The notes beneath the pieces were generated by a model. It did no database searches, was not told the DNA's origin, and saw only the letters and a list, made by a program, of their open reading frames with translations. 64,000 nt of DNA from Alteriqipengyuania abyssalis (GTDB lineage Bacteria; Pseudomonadota; Alphaproteobacteria; Sphingomonadales; Sphingomonadaceae): positions 248,001-312,000 of the forward strand of contig NZ_JAHWXP010000002.1 of NCBI RefSeq assembly GCF_019857185.1. Reading direction: 5' to 3'. The number at the start of each line of letters is the position of its first letter. Position 1 is the stretch's first letter. The position numbers were made by a program, and so were the translations under genes. Shown here one piece after another: positions 45,664-55,064 of the stretch.

Positions 45664-46953
45664 TCATTTGCCGATGCAGAAGCGTCCAAACAGCGCGTCG
45701 AGCATATCTTCGGTCGCCACCGTGCCCAACATCGCATCCATCGCGTGGCGCGCCTGCCGCAGCGCTTCGCCCGCGATCAGCAAGTCGTCCTCGCCTGCAG
45801 CACGGCGAATCGACTCACGCGCGTCCGCCAGCCGCTCCTTCTGCCGCCGCGAGACCGCCACTTGACCTGGCTTGGGCAAGCGCTCGCGACCCAAAGTGAC
45901 CAAATGCGCGATCAGATCGGCCAGCCCATCGCGCGTGGTCGAGGACACGTGAAACGCACCCTGCCCCTTTCGCGCAGCGCCCGGAAGATCGCTCATGCTG
46001 GCAACCTCCAGCGCCTCTGCAGGTCCCTCACCCTCCGGTCCCAACCACAGGATGATGTCCGCCCGGCCCAGCTCACCCTCGGCGCGCATGATGCCGAGCT
46101 GCTCGATTTCGTCCGCGCCCTCACCCCGCAGGCCTGCCGTATCGACCAGCAAAAACGGCACACCGCCCAGCGCGATCGGGCGCTCGATCACATCACGCGT
46201 CGTACCGGCGATCGGCGATACGATCGCTGCCGCTTCATCGAGAATGGCGTTGAACAGACTCGACTTGCCCGCATTGGGCGGTCCGGCGAGCACGATCCGC
46301 AAGCCATCGCGCAAGCGGTCCGCCGAGGGGGTGGCGAGCCATTGATCCATCTGGGCGCCGATCTCTTCCAGCGCACCGCGCCACGGCGCGGGCGGAAGAT
46401 CCCCCTGGTCGTCGTCCGAGAAATCGAGCTCCTGCTCGACCGCTGCGGACGCCGCGAGTACCTCCTCGCGCCACTCAGCCAACCGCGACGAGGCTGCGCC
46501 GCCCGCCGAACTGGCCAGCACGGCACGCTGCAACTCGGTCTCGGCGGAGAGCATATCGCCCAGCGCCTCCGCCTCCAGCAGGTCCATCCGTCCATTGAGG
46601 AAGGCGCGGCGCGTAAACTCCCCCGCCTCTGCACGGCGCAAGCCACAGCCTCTCTCAAGCGCTGTTTCGATCGCACGGATGACCGCACGTCCGCCATGGC
46701 AGTGGATTTCAGCGCAGTCCTCACCGGTGGCGGTATTCGGGCCGGGAAACCACAGCACCAGCGCCTCGTCGAGCCAGCCCCGATCGGGGTCGGCAATCTG
46801 CCGCAGGCTCGCGCGGCGCGGCGTTGGCAACGGGCCCGCAAGCCGGGTCAGCGCCTCTGCGGCCCGGGGTCCGGACACGCGGATCATGGCGACACCGCAA
46901 GGCGGTGCGCCCGAGGACAGCGCAAAAATCGTCTCGCGCGTGTCAGTCGCCAG
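45664..46953 (-). CDS. mnmE: tRNA modification GTPase MnmE (CTG start)
   Basis: A 429-residue GTPase partner of MnmG. The N-terminal tetrahydrofolate-binding domain must begin with [21 protein letters not shown], the family N-terminus; no ATG, GTG or TTG exists upstream of it in frame. The first ATG (46885-46887) would delete 22 residues of this conserved start. A CTG at 46951-46953 gives [15 protein letters not shown] and lies eight bases upstream of the overlapping stop of the DUF6489 gene. The G domain has [15 protein letters not shown] and DTAGL, and the C-terminus ends FCIGK as in the family. The CTG start is an inference from sequence. Confidence 0.92.
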   Translation of the reverse strand: MATDTRETIFALSSGAPPCGVAMIRVSGPRAAEALTRLAGPLPTPRRASLRQIADPDRGWLDEALVLWFPGPNTATGEDCAEIHCHGGRAVIRAIETALERGCGLRRAEAGEFTRRAFLNGRMDLLEAEALGDMLSAETELQRAVLASSAGGAASSRLAEWREEVLAASAAVEQELDFSDDDQGDLPPAPWRGALEEIGAQMDQWLATPSADRLRDGLRIVLAGPPNAGKSSLFNAILDEAAAIVSPIAGTTRDVIERPIALGGVPFLLVDTAGLRGEGADEIEQLGIMRAEGELGRADIILWLGPEGEGPAEALEVASMSDLPGAARKGQGAFHVSSTTRDGLADLIAHLVTLGRERLPKPGQVAVSRRQKERLADARESIRRAAGEDDLLIAGEALRQARHAMDAMLGTVATEDMLDALFGRFCIGK

Positions 46954-47206
46954 TTTTCGTCTCGCCGCCCTTGCGGCCCATGTTGGCCGCGCTGGTTTCC
47001 ATGAAGGCCTGGAACATCTTCAGCCCCGCTTGCCCCATCGGAGCCATTGATCGGGCAAGCTCCTGCAACTGGTCGGGGTTGGAGACGCCGCGCATCGCCT
47101 TCTCCATGCCTTCCGAATAGGCGGCCTGCGCGCGGGAAAGATCGGGCAGGCCCATGAAGGCGCGTGCTTCCTCGGGCGTGCAGTCGATTTCCACGTGGAC
47201 CTTCAT
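46943..47206 (-). CDS. DUF6489 family protein
   Basis: An 87-residue protein with MKVHVEIDCTPEEARAFMGL at its start and repeated PDL-x-x-AQ-x-AY, MAPMG-x-A-GLK segments typical of a small family in Sphingomonadales (DUF6489). Function unknown. Its last 11 bases overlap the CTG start region of mnmE, so the two are probably translationally coupled. The ATG at 47204-47206 follows GGAG. Confidence 0.8.
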   Translation of the reverse strand: MKVHVEIDCTPEEARAFMGLPDLSRAQAAYSEGMEKAMRGVSNPDQLQELARSMAPMGQAGLKMFQAFMETSAANMGRKGGETKTGD

Positions 47207-47298
47207 CGGGGGTTCTCCGTTACCTCTCGTGCAGGCTATGTGGGCTGCGCAAAGCCAGCGCGCAAGCGCACGGATCGACCAAGGACTGGAGCATTTCG

Positions 47299-47994
47299 AT
47301 GAGCGAGACGACACGGATCACTACCCTCGACGGCGACAAGGACTTCATGGCCTATGTCGCGCAGCCCGAAGGCGAGCCGCGCGCGGCAATCGTAGTCATT
47401 CAGGAAATCTTCGGCGTCAACGCAGGCATCCGCCGCAAGTGCGACCTGCTCGCCGAAGCCGGCTATCTCGCGGTCGCGCCCGACCTTTTCTGGCAGCTCG
47501 GCGAAGGGATCGAACTCGATCCCGATATCGAGCCCGAATTTCAGAAGGCGCTCGATCTGATGGGTAAGTTCGACCAGGACGAAGGCGTGCGCGACATCGA
47601 AGCGACGATCAAATGGGCGCGGCAGAAGTCGGGCAAGAAGGTCGGCGCGGTCGGCTACTGCCTCGGCGGGCGGCTTGCGTACATGACTGCTGCGCGGACT
47701 GATGCCGACGCGAGCGTGGGTTATTATGCGGTGGGCGTGGACGGGCTGCTGCGTGAGAAGCACGCCATCTCCAACCCGCTGATGCTCCACATCCCGACCG
47801 AGGATGGCTTCGTCGACAAGGAGACTCAGAAGGCCATGCACGAAGGGCTGGACGACCACCCCAAGGTGACGCTGCACGATTACGAAGGCATGGACCACGG
47901 CTTCGCCACCCAGTTCGGCAAGCGCCGCAATGAGGAGAACGCGCAGCTCGCCGACAAGCGCACGATGGCCTTCTTCGCGGAGAACCTGGGGTGA
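47299..47994 (+). CDS. Dienelactone hydrolase family protein
   Basis: A 231-residue alpha/beta hydrolase of the DLH family. The nucleophile is the cysteine in VGYCLGGRLAY (about 120), with the acid in TEDGFVDKE (about 170) and histidine in YEGMDHGFATQFG (about 200). Members open dienelactones or cut similar small esters; this copy is not in an aromatic-degradation cluster, so the substrate is unknown. The ATG at 47299 follows TGGAGCATTTCG. The stop overlaps the next gene's GTG by four bases. Confidence 0.88.
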   Translation: MSETTRITTLDGDKDFMAYVAQPEGEPRAAIVVIQEIFGVNAGIRRKCDLLAEAGYLAVAPDLFWQLGEGIELDPDIEPEFQKALDLMGKFDQDEGVRDIEATIKWARQKSGKKVGAVGYCLGGRLAYMTAARTDADASVGYYAVGVDGLLREKHAISNPLMLHIPTEDGFVDKETQKAMHEGLDDHPKVTLHDYEGMDHGFATQFGKRRNEENAQLADKRTMAFFAENLG

Positions 47995-48392
47995 CCCCTA
48001 CCGAACAAGGGCTTGCCGAATGGCACACGCTCGCCACCGCGCCGGACCCTGAACGCCTGGCGGGGTTGGTGGCGCAAGATGCGGTGTTTCACTCCCCGGT
48101 GGTCCATACTCCGCAGGAAGGGCGTGCGCTGGTCGTCTCCTATCTCAGCGCCGCCGCGGCGACGCTGGGCCAGGGCGAGTTTCGCTATGTGCGCGAACTG
48201 GTCGACGGCCAGAACGTGATGCTGGAATTCACCTGCGTGCTCGACGGCATCCAGGTGAATGGGGTCGACATCATCCGCTTTGACGAGGCGGGACAGATCG
48301 CCGATTTCAAAGTGATGATCCGCCCGATCAAGGCGGTGAACAAGGTCTGGGAAATGATGGCCGCGCAGCTGGAGAAAGCGTCCGCTTCATAG
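47991..48392 (+). CDS. NTF2-like (SnoaL fold) protein
   Basis: A 133-residue cone-shaped NTF2-fold protein: AEWHTLATAPDPERLAGLVAQDAVFHSPVV at the start (given as the LVAQDAVFHSPVV core), then VMLEFTCVLDGIQVNGVDIIRFDEAGQIADFKVM. Such folds bind small ligands or act as isomerases; no catalytic residues are distinctive. It starts at a GTG overlapping the hydrolase stop (GTGA) and ends with a six-base overlap with the convergent ATPase gene. Confidence 0.8.
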   Translation: MTPTEQGLAEWHTLATAPDPERLAGLVAQDAVFHSPVVHTPQEGRALVVSYLSAAAATLGQGEFRYVRELVDGQNVMLEFTCVLDGIQVNGVDIIRFDEAGQIADFKVMIRPIKAVNKVWEMMAAQLEKASAS

Positions 48393-48905
48393 CCTCTCGA
48401 TGACGAAACCCGCGCGCGCGGCGGGATCGGCGAATGGCAAGGTGATCGGGCTGTACCCGTAATCGCGCCATGCGCCGAGCACCGCCGCATCGCTTTCGAC
48501 CGCCTCCTCCCAACTCTGGATGCGCTCTTCGTCTTGGCGGTAGATCTCGCGCCAAGGCGGCGCGTGGAAGACCGGGCCCTCGTATCGGTAGTCGCGGCAT
48601 GCCGCGTCGATCGCGGGCGGCACCGGCAGCCCTTCGAGCCGCAGGAAACCGACGATATCGGCAAAGCCGCGGTCAAACAGGATCGGGGCGTCGCCCTCCC
48701 CCGCGCGATCCCACGAGGCACGCTGCGCCTCCAGCATGGCGAGCGCGAAGTCGGTCGCCCGCTCCGCGCGCATCTCCATACCACCGGGTGCCTGGAGGAT
48801 CGCCCGTGCGACCTCCTCCCCCGTCGCAAAACCGCGCCGCGCCACCTCGGCCAGCAGGGTCGATTTGCCCGACCCCGGTGCCCCGGTAACGACGGCCCGG
48901 CGCAT
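48387..48905 (-). CDS. Small P-loop ATPase
   Basis: A 172-residue AAA family ATPase with Walker A TGAPGSGKSTLLAEVARRGF at the start (residues 7-26) and later RGFADIVGF and GPVFHAPPWREIYRQDEERI. This resembles the AAA_28 family of small kinase-like ATPases. Role unknown. It starts four bases from the rho stop and is probably co-transcribed downstream of rho. Confidence 0.8.
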   Translation of the reverse strand: MRRAVVTGAPGSGKSTLLAEVARRGFATGEEVARAILQAPGGMEMRAERATDFALAMLEAQRASWDRAGEGDAPILFDRGFADIVGFLRLEGLPVPPAIDAACRDYRYEGPVFHAPPWREIYRQDEERIQSWEEAVESDAAVLGAWRDYGYSPITLPFADPAARAGFVIERL

Positions 48906-48909
48906 GATC

Positions 48910-50175
<1,266 letters not shown>

Positions 50176-50282
50176 AGATTTTTAGTCCGAAAGAATGCGG
50201 CCGGCCATCACCGAAAGGGCTTGGAGAAAGCATGGATGGTGTTCGGCAGGATGCCGACAGGGACCCGGCCGGGTCGCTTCAC

Positions 50283-50311
50283 GAAATAGGTCGGTCCGCA
50301 GCGCAGGTCAA
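50283..50311 (-). promoter_or_regulatory. Candidate sigma-70-type promoter of rho
   Basis: On the minus strand, TTGACC (50311-50306) is separated by exactly 17 bases from TATTTC (50288-50283), 108 bases upstream of the rho ATG. The resulting leader contains the perfect palindrome GACCCGGCCGGGTC and is long enough to carry regulation. Confidence 0.45.
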
Positions 50312-50337
50312 TCGACCTTGGCCCACGAATTTCCCGA

Positions 50338-50781
50338 TCAGAACGGCTTTACGACCACCAGCACCACGATCAGCGCGAGCAGCAGTGCGGGTACTTCGCC
50401 CCACAGGCGCAGCCGCTTTTCCTCCATCGGGCGCTCGCCGCGCGCCATCTTCTTCGACAGCGCGACCATGAAACCGTGATAGCCTGTCAGCAGCAACACC
50501 AGAAAGAGCTTGGCGTGGAACCACCCGTCGCTCCACGCGCCGATGGTGACCGACAGCGTAAGGCCCAGCACCCAGGTGACGATCAGACTGGGAGTCAGGA
50601 TGATCTTGCGAAGCTGGCCTGTGCGCGTCGCCCACAGCGCTTCCTCCGCCGAACCGGGCGCGCTCGGGTGCATGTAGACCAGCTGGCGCGGCAGAATGAA
50701 CAGGCCGGCCATCCAGAACACCATAAAGATGATGTGCCCGGCCTTGAGCCAGAAATAGAGCATGCTGAGCGTTTCCTGCAT
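50338..50781 (-). CDS. hemJ: Protoporphyrinogen IX oxidase HemJ
   Basis: A 147-residue membrane protein with four helices. HemJ oxidises protoporphyrinogen IX in heme synthesis in many alphaproteobacteria. Family markers: WLKAGHIIFMVFWMAGLFILPR near the start, given here as the conserved KAGHIIFMVFWMAGLFILPR, then WFHAKLFLVLLLTGYHG and the basic K/R cluster MARGERPMEEKRLRLW. The histidine in AGHI and in FHAK are the conserved heme/metal-site residues. It lies between hemE and rho. Confidence 0.92.
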   Translation of the reverse strand: MQETLSMLYFWLKAGHIIFMVFWMAGLFILPRQLVYMHPSAPGSAEEALWATRTGQLRKIILTPSLIVTWVLGLTLSVTIGAWSDGWFHAKLFLVLLLTGYHGFMVALSKKMARGERPMEEKRLRLWGEVPALLLALIVVLVVVKPF

Positions 50782-50803
50782 GACGCTGCCTTAGCGGCTC
50801 TGC

Positions 50804-51829
50804 CTAGCGCTGCCAATCGCGCAACACGCTCAGCGCATGTTCGACATGCGCGATCGGCGTGTGGCGGTCGATTCCGTGACCCAGATTGAACACGTGCGGC
50901 CGGTCGGCCAGCGCCGACAGGATATGCCGGATCGTGCGGTCCAGCCGATCGCCACCGGCAAGCAACAGCATCGGGTCGAGATTGCCCTGCACCGGCATGC
51001 CCTTGGGAAGCGCCGCATGCGCCCATTCGGGGTCTAGCGTTTCGTCGAGGCCGACCGCGTCGACCCCGGTCCGCTCCGCATAGCGAGGCAGCTTCTCGCC
51101 CGCACCCTTGGGAAAACCGATCACCGGAATATCCGGATGGCTATCCTTGATCGCGGCGACGATCCGCGCGTTGGGTTCGATTACCCAGCGGTCGAACTCG
51201 TCCGGCGCCAGGCTGCCTGCCCAGCTGTCGAACAACTGCACCGCTTCCGCGCCCGCATCGATCTGCCCGCGCAAATAGCCGACGGTCTGGTCGATGATCG
51301 CGCCGATGATCGCCTCGACCTTGCCCGGATCGGCATAAGCCATCGCCCGTGCAGCCTGCTGGTCGCGGCTGCCCTCGCCCGCGATCATGTAGGTCGCCAC
51401 GGTCCACGGGCTGCCCGCAAAGCCGAGCATGGTGACATCGGGTGCCAGCTGTTCGCGGCACAGCCGCACGGTCCGGTAGACCGGGCCGTAACGGGAGGGA
51501 TCGGCGCTGAGCGTGGCAAGCTCGCCCTCGACCAGCGGCGGGCTGAGCTTGGGGCCTTCGCCGGCGAGGAATTCGAGATTCTGCCCCATCGCGTGCGGCA
51601 CGATCAGGATATCGGAAAACAGGATCGCCCCGTCGAACCCGAACCGGCGGACCGGCTGCAAGGTCACCTCGCACGCCGCCTCGCTATCGTAAACCAGATC
51701 GAGGAACCCGCCCTTATCGGCGCGTAAGGCGCGGTATTCGGGCAAATATCGCCCTGCCTGGCGCATGAACCAGACGGGCGGGCTTTCGGCGCGTTCGCCG
51801 CGCAGGCAATCGAGAAGAGGACCGGGCAT
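50804..51829 (-). CDS. hemE: Uroporphyrinogen decarboxylase
   Basis: A 341-residue enzyme of heme synthesis converting uroporphyrinogen III to coproporphyrinogen III. The N-terminal signature PPVWFMRQAGRYLPEYRALR is present, as are FDGAILFSDILIVPHAMGQ, FAGSPWTVATYM and the C-terminal FNLGHGIDRHTP. In alphaproteobacteria hemE is the standard left neighbour of the chromosomal origin, and here it points away from the candidate oriC at 51830-52144. Confidence 0.95.
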   Translation of the reverse strand: MPGPLLDCLRGERAESPPVWFMRQAGRYLPEYRALRADKGGFLDLVYDSEAACEVTLQPVRRFGFDGAILFSDILIVPHAMGQNLEFLAGEGPKLSPPLVEGELATLSADPSRYGPVYRTVRLCREQLAPDVTMLGFAGSPWTVATYMIAGEGSRDQQAARAMAYADPGKVEAIIGAIIDQTVGYLRGQIDAGAEAVQLFDSWAGSLAPDEFDRWVIEPNARIVAAIKDSHPDIPVIGFPKGAGEKLPRYAERTGVDAVGLDETLDPEWAHAALPKGMPVQGNLDPMLLLAGGDRLDRTIRHILSALADRPHVFNLGHGIDRHTPIAHVEHALSVLRDWQR

Positions 51830-52144
51830 GCGCCTAACTATCCTAAATAATAATATTATTAATAGATGGATGAAGGAAGTAGGCCCTGTGGACAGGCGGG
51901 ATAACCCACCGCTGCACAGCCCCCTGACTCATAACTCGGGCCACCCCCAGCCAACCGAATCCGCACGACTGCGCGGTCAATCGAAACTTATCCCGGTTGT
52001 ACCCAGCATGCGGATAAAGGCCATCCCTGTTGGCAAACCCCCGGTGTGAATCCGGGGGCCGGTGGGCAGGAAAACCGTGCCGGACTTGTCCTTGCGGATA
52101 TGAAGTGGTTTATCCCGAGAGCTTTCCACAGGCCGGATCATCCC
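51830..52144. other. Candidate chromosomal replication origin (oriC)
   Basis: This 315-base gap lies between divergent hemE and ppsR, the position of the origin in Caulobacter and Rickettsia. It has an AT-rich tract (51844-51865, almost only A and T, with TAATAATATTATTAA) in otherwise GC-rich DNA and at least five DnaA-type TTATCC cores: GTTATCCCG (minus, near 51897-51905), TTATCCCGG (51989-51997), TTATCCGC (minus, 52011-52018), TTATCCCGA (52110-52118) and CTTTCCACA (52122-52130). TGTGGACAG at 51888 is a further near-match. Genes on each side read away from it, as leading-strand genes do. There is no coding sequence that I can support. Confidence 0.75.
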
Positions 52145-52981
52145 TTGGCGCGCACGCATATTCACCTCTTCTCCGATTCGACCGGTGAGACCCTTCAGAT
52201 GGTCGCCAACGCCGCGCTCGCCCAGTTCGAAGGGGCGGACGTGGTGCGCCATTTCTGGCCGATGGTGCGATCGCGCCAGCATCTGGAGCGGATCATGCCG
52301 GAACTGGAAAAGGCGCCCGGCCTGATCCTGTATACCCTGGTGAACGAGGATACGCGCGACCTGCTCGAAGATCGCTGTCGACAGCTGGGCCTGCCCGCGG
52401 TGGACGCGCTGGGGGTGGTGACCACCGCGCTCGAAAACCATCTCGGGCAAGAGGCGCATGGCCGCCCCGGTCGCCAGCACCGGATGGACGATGCCTATTT
52501 CAAGCGGGTCGATGCGATCCACTTCACCATCGCACATGATGATGGGGTGGGCAGCGAAGACTGGCACCGGGCCGATATCCTGCTGACCGGGGTTTCGCGC
52601 ACATCGAAGACGCCGACAAGCATCTATCTCGCCAACCGCGGCTACAAGGTCGCCAATATCCCGCTGGTGATCGAAAGCCCGCCGCCGCCGGTGCTGTTCG
52701 AATTGAGCGGGCCGCTGATCGTCGGCCTGACCACCGCGCCCGACCGGCTGGTGCAGATCCGCCGCAACCGCCTGCTCTCGCTCAACGAAGCATCGCAGAC
52801 TGCCTATGCCGAGCATGAGCGGGTGGAGGAGGAAATCCGCTTCGCACGGCGCATGTTTGCGGACAATAACTGGCCGGTGATCGACGTCACCCGCCGCTCG
52901 ATCGAAGAAACCGCCGCCGCGATCATCAAGCTGGCCGGCGAACATGGCTCGCGCACCAAGCCGCAGGAGAAGCCGATCTGA
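52145..52981 (+). CDS. ppsR: PEP synthase / PPDK regulatory kinase-phosphorylase (DUF299)
   Basis: A 278-residue bifunctional enzyme that phosphorylates and dephosphorylates PEP synthase or pyruvate phosphate dikinase using ADP. The N-terminus LARTHIHLFSDSTGETLQMV is the family start, so I chose the TTG at 52145. The P-loop is ADILLTGVSRTSKTPTSIYLA (about 150). An ATG at 52100 would add 15 residues and cannot be excluded. It opens the ppsR-maf-aroE-coaE-dnaQ row next to the origin; its stop overlaps the maf start (CTGA). Confidence 0.92.
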   Translation: MARTHIHLFSDSTGETLQMVANAALAQFEGADVVRHFWPMVRSRQHLERIMPELEKAPGLILYTLVNEDTRDLLEDRCRQLGLPAVDALGVVTTALENHLGQEAHGRPGRQHRMDDAYFKRVDAIHFTIAHDDGVGSEDWHRADILLTGVSRTSKTPTSIYLANRGYKVANIPLVIESPPPPVLFELSGPLIVGLTTAPDRLVQIRRNRLLSLNEASQTAYAEHERVEEEIRFARRMFADNNWPVIDVTRRSIEETAAAIIKLAGEHGSRTKPQEKPI

Positions 52982-53568
52982 CCCTGATCCTCGCCTCGAA
53001 CAGCGCCTCGCGCCGCGCCATGCTGGAGGCGGCGGGCGTCTCCATCGCCTCTGCGATTGGTGCCGATGTGGATGAGCGCGCGCTAGAAGCCGAGATGGCC
53101 GATGCGCCGCCCGCAGAGATCGCGCAGGCCCTCGCCGCAGCAAAGGCCAGCGCGGTGTCTGCGGATAATCGCGGCGCGATGGTGCTGGGGGGTGACAGTC
53201 TGGTGATGGTCGAGGGCGAGCGGTTCGACAAACCGCGCGACCGCGATGCGGCGGCCCAGCACCTGCGGTTCTTCTCGGGCAAGCCGCTCCATCTCTACAG
53301 CGCGGCCGCTCTGGCCCGCGACGGCCGGATCGTGTGGCTGGGCGAGGACGTCGCCACGCTGCATGTGCGCGATCTGACCGAGGATTTCATCGAATCCTAC
53401 CTCGCCACCGAATGGCCCGAGGTCGCCCAGTGCGTCGGGGTATTCCGGATCGAGGGGCTGGGCGTGCAATTGTTCGAGCGAATCCAGGGCGACTATTTCA
53501 CCATCCTGGGCATGCCGCTGCTGCAGGTGCTCGGCGCGCTGCGCGACGAGGATGTGCTGGCCTCATGA
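52978..53568 (+). CDS. maf: Maf family nucleotide pyrophosphatase (CTG start)
   Basis: A 196-residue Maf protein, a nucleoside triphosphate pyrophosphatase that removes modified or non-canonical nucleotides. The family start must be LILASNSASRRAMLEAAGV, which lies upstream of the first ATG (53020). The only codon that can start this stretch is the CTG at 52978-52980, preceded by AGGAGA seven to eight bases upstream and overlapping the ppsR stop as CTGA. Later motifs are GGDSLVMVEGERFDKPRDRD, SGKPLHLYSA and YFTILGMPLLQVL. The stop overlaps the aroE ATG (ATGA). Confidence 0.9.
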   Translation: MTLILASNSASRRAMLEAAGVSIASAIGADVDERALEAEMADAPPAEIAQALAAAKASAVSADNRGAMVLGGDSLVMVEGERFDKPRDRDAAAQHLRFFSGKPLHLYSAAALARDGRIVWLGEDVATLHVRDLTEDFIESYLATEWPEVAQCVGVFRIEGLGVQLFERIQGDYFTILGMPLLQVLGALRDEDVLAS

Positions 53569-54422
53569 GCATGCCCTTTGCGGAGGTGATCGGCGATCCC
53601 ATCGCCCAGTCCAAGTCGCCCGCGATCCACCGCTTCTGGCTGGAGAAGCTGGGGATCGAGGCGGATTACCGCGCCACCCGCGTGACCGAGGACAATCTGG
53701 CGGACTATCTCGCGGAGCGGCAGGCCGACCCGAACTGGCGCGGCTGCAACGTGACCATGCCGCTCAAGCAGGCAGTCCAGCCGTATCTGGCTTCGATGGA
53801 AGACCCGGCCGCCTCAATCGGTGCGGTCAACACGATCTACCCCGCGTTCGATCGCGTGCTTGCCGGGACCAACACCGATGCCGCCGGGTTTCTCGAACCG
53901 CTCACGCAGCGGCTGCGGGACACGCACCTGTTTCGCATGGCGCGGATCATCGGTGCGGGCGGGGCCGCGCGGGCGATCGCCCATGCGCTGGCCGCGCAAG
54001 GCTTCACCCTCGTGCTCGCCGCCCGCCGAACCGAACAGGCCGAAGAGCTGATCGCGCAGCTGCCCGGCACAACCGAGCACCATGTCGTCCTGCTGGACCA
54101 CTTTGCCGCGCCGACCGATTTCGCGTTCGACGACCGGCAGGGCCTGCTCGATCTGGTGGTCAATGCCAGCCCGCTGGGGATGCGCGGCAAGGACGAGCTC
54201 GCCTTCGACTGGAGCCACGCACCGCCCGGCGCGATCGCATACGACATCGTTACCGACCCGCTCGACACCGCATTCCTGCAAGCCGCACGCGCGGCGGGCC
54301 ATCCGACGATCGACGGGCTGGCAATGCTGATCGGGCAGGCAGCGGAGGCGTTCCGCCTGTTCTACGGGGCCCCTCCCCCGCGCGAGCACGATGCCGAACT
54401 GCGCGAGCGGCTGGGCGCATGA
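53565..54422 (+). CDS. aroE: Shikimate dehydrogenase
   Basis: A 285-residue NADP-dependent enzyme of the shikimate pathway, reducing 3-dehydroshikimate. The substrate-binding start VIGDPIAQSKSPAIHRFWLE is clear, with the catalytic lysine in NVTMPLKQAVQPYL and the NADP-binding GAGGAARAIAHALAAQG. It starts with the ATG at 53565-53567, four bases overlapping maf, and its stop overlaps the coaE ATG in the same way. Confidence 0.95.
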   Translation: MSMPFAEVIGDPIAQSKSPAIHRFWLEKLGIEADYRATRVTEDNLADYLAERQADPNWRGCNVTMPLKQAVQPYLASMEDPAASIGAVNTIYPAFDRVLAGTNTDAAGFLEPLTQRLRDTHLFRMARIIGAGGAARAIAHALAAQGFTLVLAARRTEQAEELIAQLPGTTEHHVVLLDHFAAPTDFAFDDRQGLLDLVVNASPLGMRGKDELAFDWSHAPPGAIAYDIVTDPLDTAFLQAARAAGHPTIDGLAMLIGQAAEAFRLFYGAPPPREHDAELRERLGA

Positions 54423-55027
54423 CGCGCCCGCTGATCCTCGGTCTGACCGGTTCGATCGGGATGGGCAAATCGGCAGTCGCCGCGATGTTCGAGGCGCACG
54501 GCGTGCCCGTGTTCGATGCCGATGCGCAGGTTCGCGCGATGCAGGGGCCGGGCGGTCCGGTGCTCGGCGCGATCGAGGCGGCCTTTCCCGGCACGACCGG
54601 GCCCGAGGGTGTCGATCGCGGCAAGCTGGGCGCGCTGGTGTTCGGGAACCGCGAAGAGCTCGCCCGGCTCGAAGCGATCATGCACCCGGCGGTGGCACAG
54701 CGTCGCGCGGCCTTCCTCGCGGAGAACAGCGACACGCCGATCATCGTGTTCGACATCCCGCTCCTGTTCGAAAAGGGTGGCGCGGGCGGGGTCGACCGGG
54801 TGGTGGTGGTCTCCGCCCCGCATCCCGTCCAGCGCGAGCGGGTGCTGGCGCGCGAGGGCATGACCGAAGAGAAATTCGAGCAGATCCTCGCGCTGCAGAC
54901 CCCGGACGAGGACAAGCGCGCGCGCGCCGATCACATCATCGATACCGGCCAGTCGCTCGCCGAAACCGAGGCGGAGGTCACCGAACTGATCGCCCTATTG
55001 AAAAGCGAGCGCCCTTCCCCCGCCTGA
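54419..55027 (+). CDS. coaE: Dephospho-CoA kinase
   Basis: A 202-residue kinase, the last step of coenzyme A synthesis. It has the P-loop GLTGSIGMGKSAVAAMFEAHG at its start, the substrate region VFDADAQVRAMQGPGGP, HPAVAQRRAAFL and the lid motif FDIPLLFEKG. It starts in the aroE stop (ATGA) and is followed 37 bases later by dnaQ. Confidence 0.95.
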   Translation: MTRPLILGLTGSIGMGKSAVAAMFEAHGVPVFDADAQVRAMQGPGGPVLGAIEAAFPGTTGPEGVDRGKLGALVFGNREELARLEAIMHPAVAQRRAAFLAENSDTPIIVFDIPLLFEKGGAGGVDRVVVVSAPHPVQRERVLAREGMTEEKFEQILALQTPDEDKRARADHIIDTGQSLAETEAEVTELIALLKSERPSPA

Positions 55028-55064
55028 CCTTGCCAGTTGGCCCATGGAGGCCGATACTCCGGCC

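Noticed and set aside
45941-45956. Fifth parS-like palindrome in mnmE
   Set aside because: Only one half (GTTTCACGTG on the minus strand) matches; the other half is degenerate, so I did not call it a site.
47188-47203. CCACGTGG core in the DUF6489 gene
   Set aside because: The central eight bases match parS but both outer parts fail.
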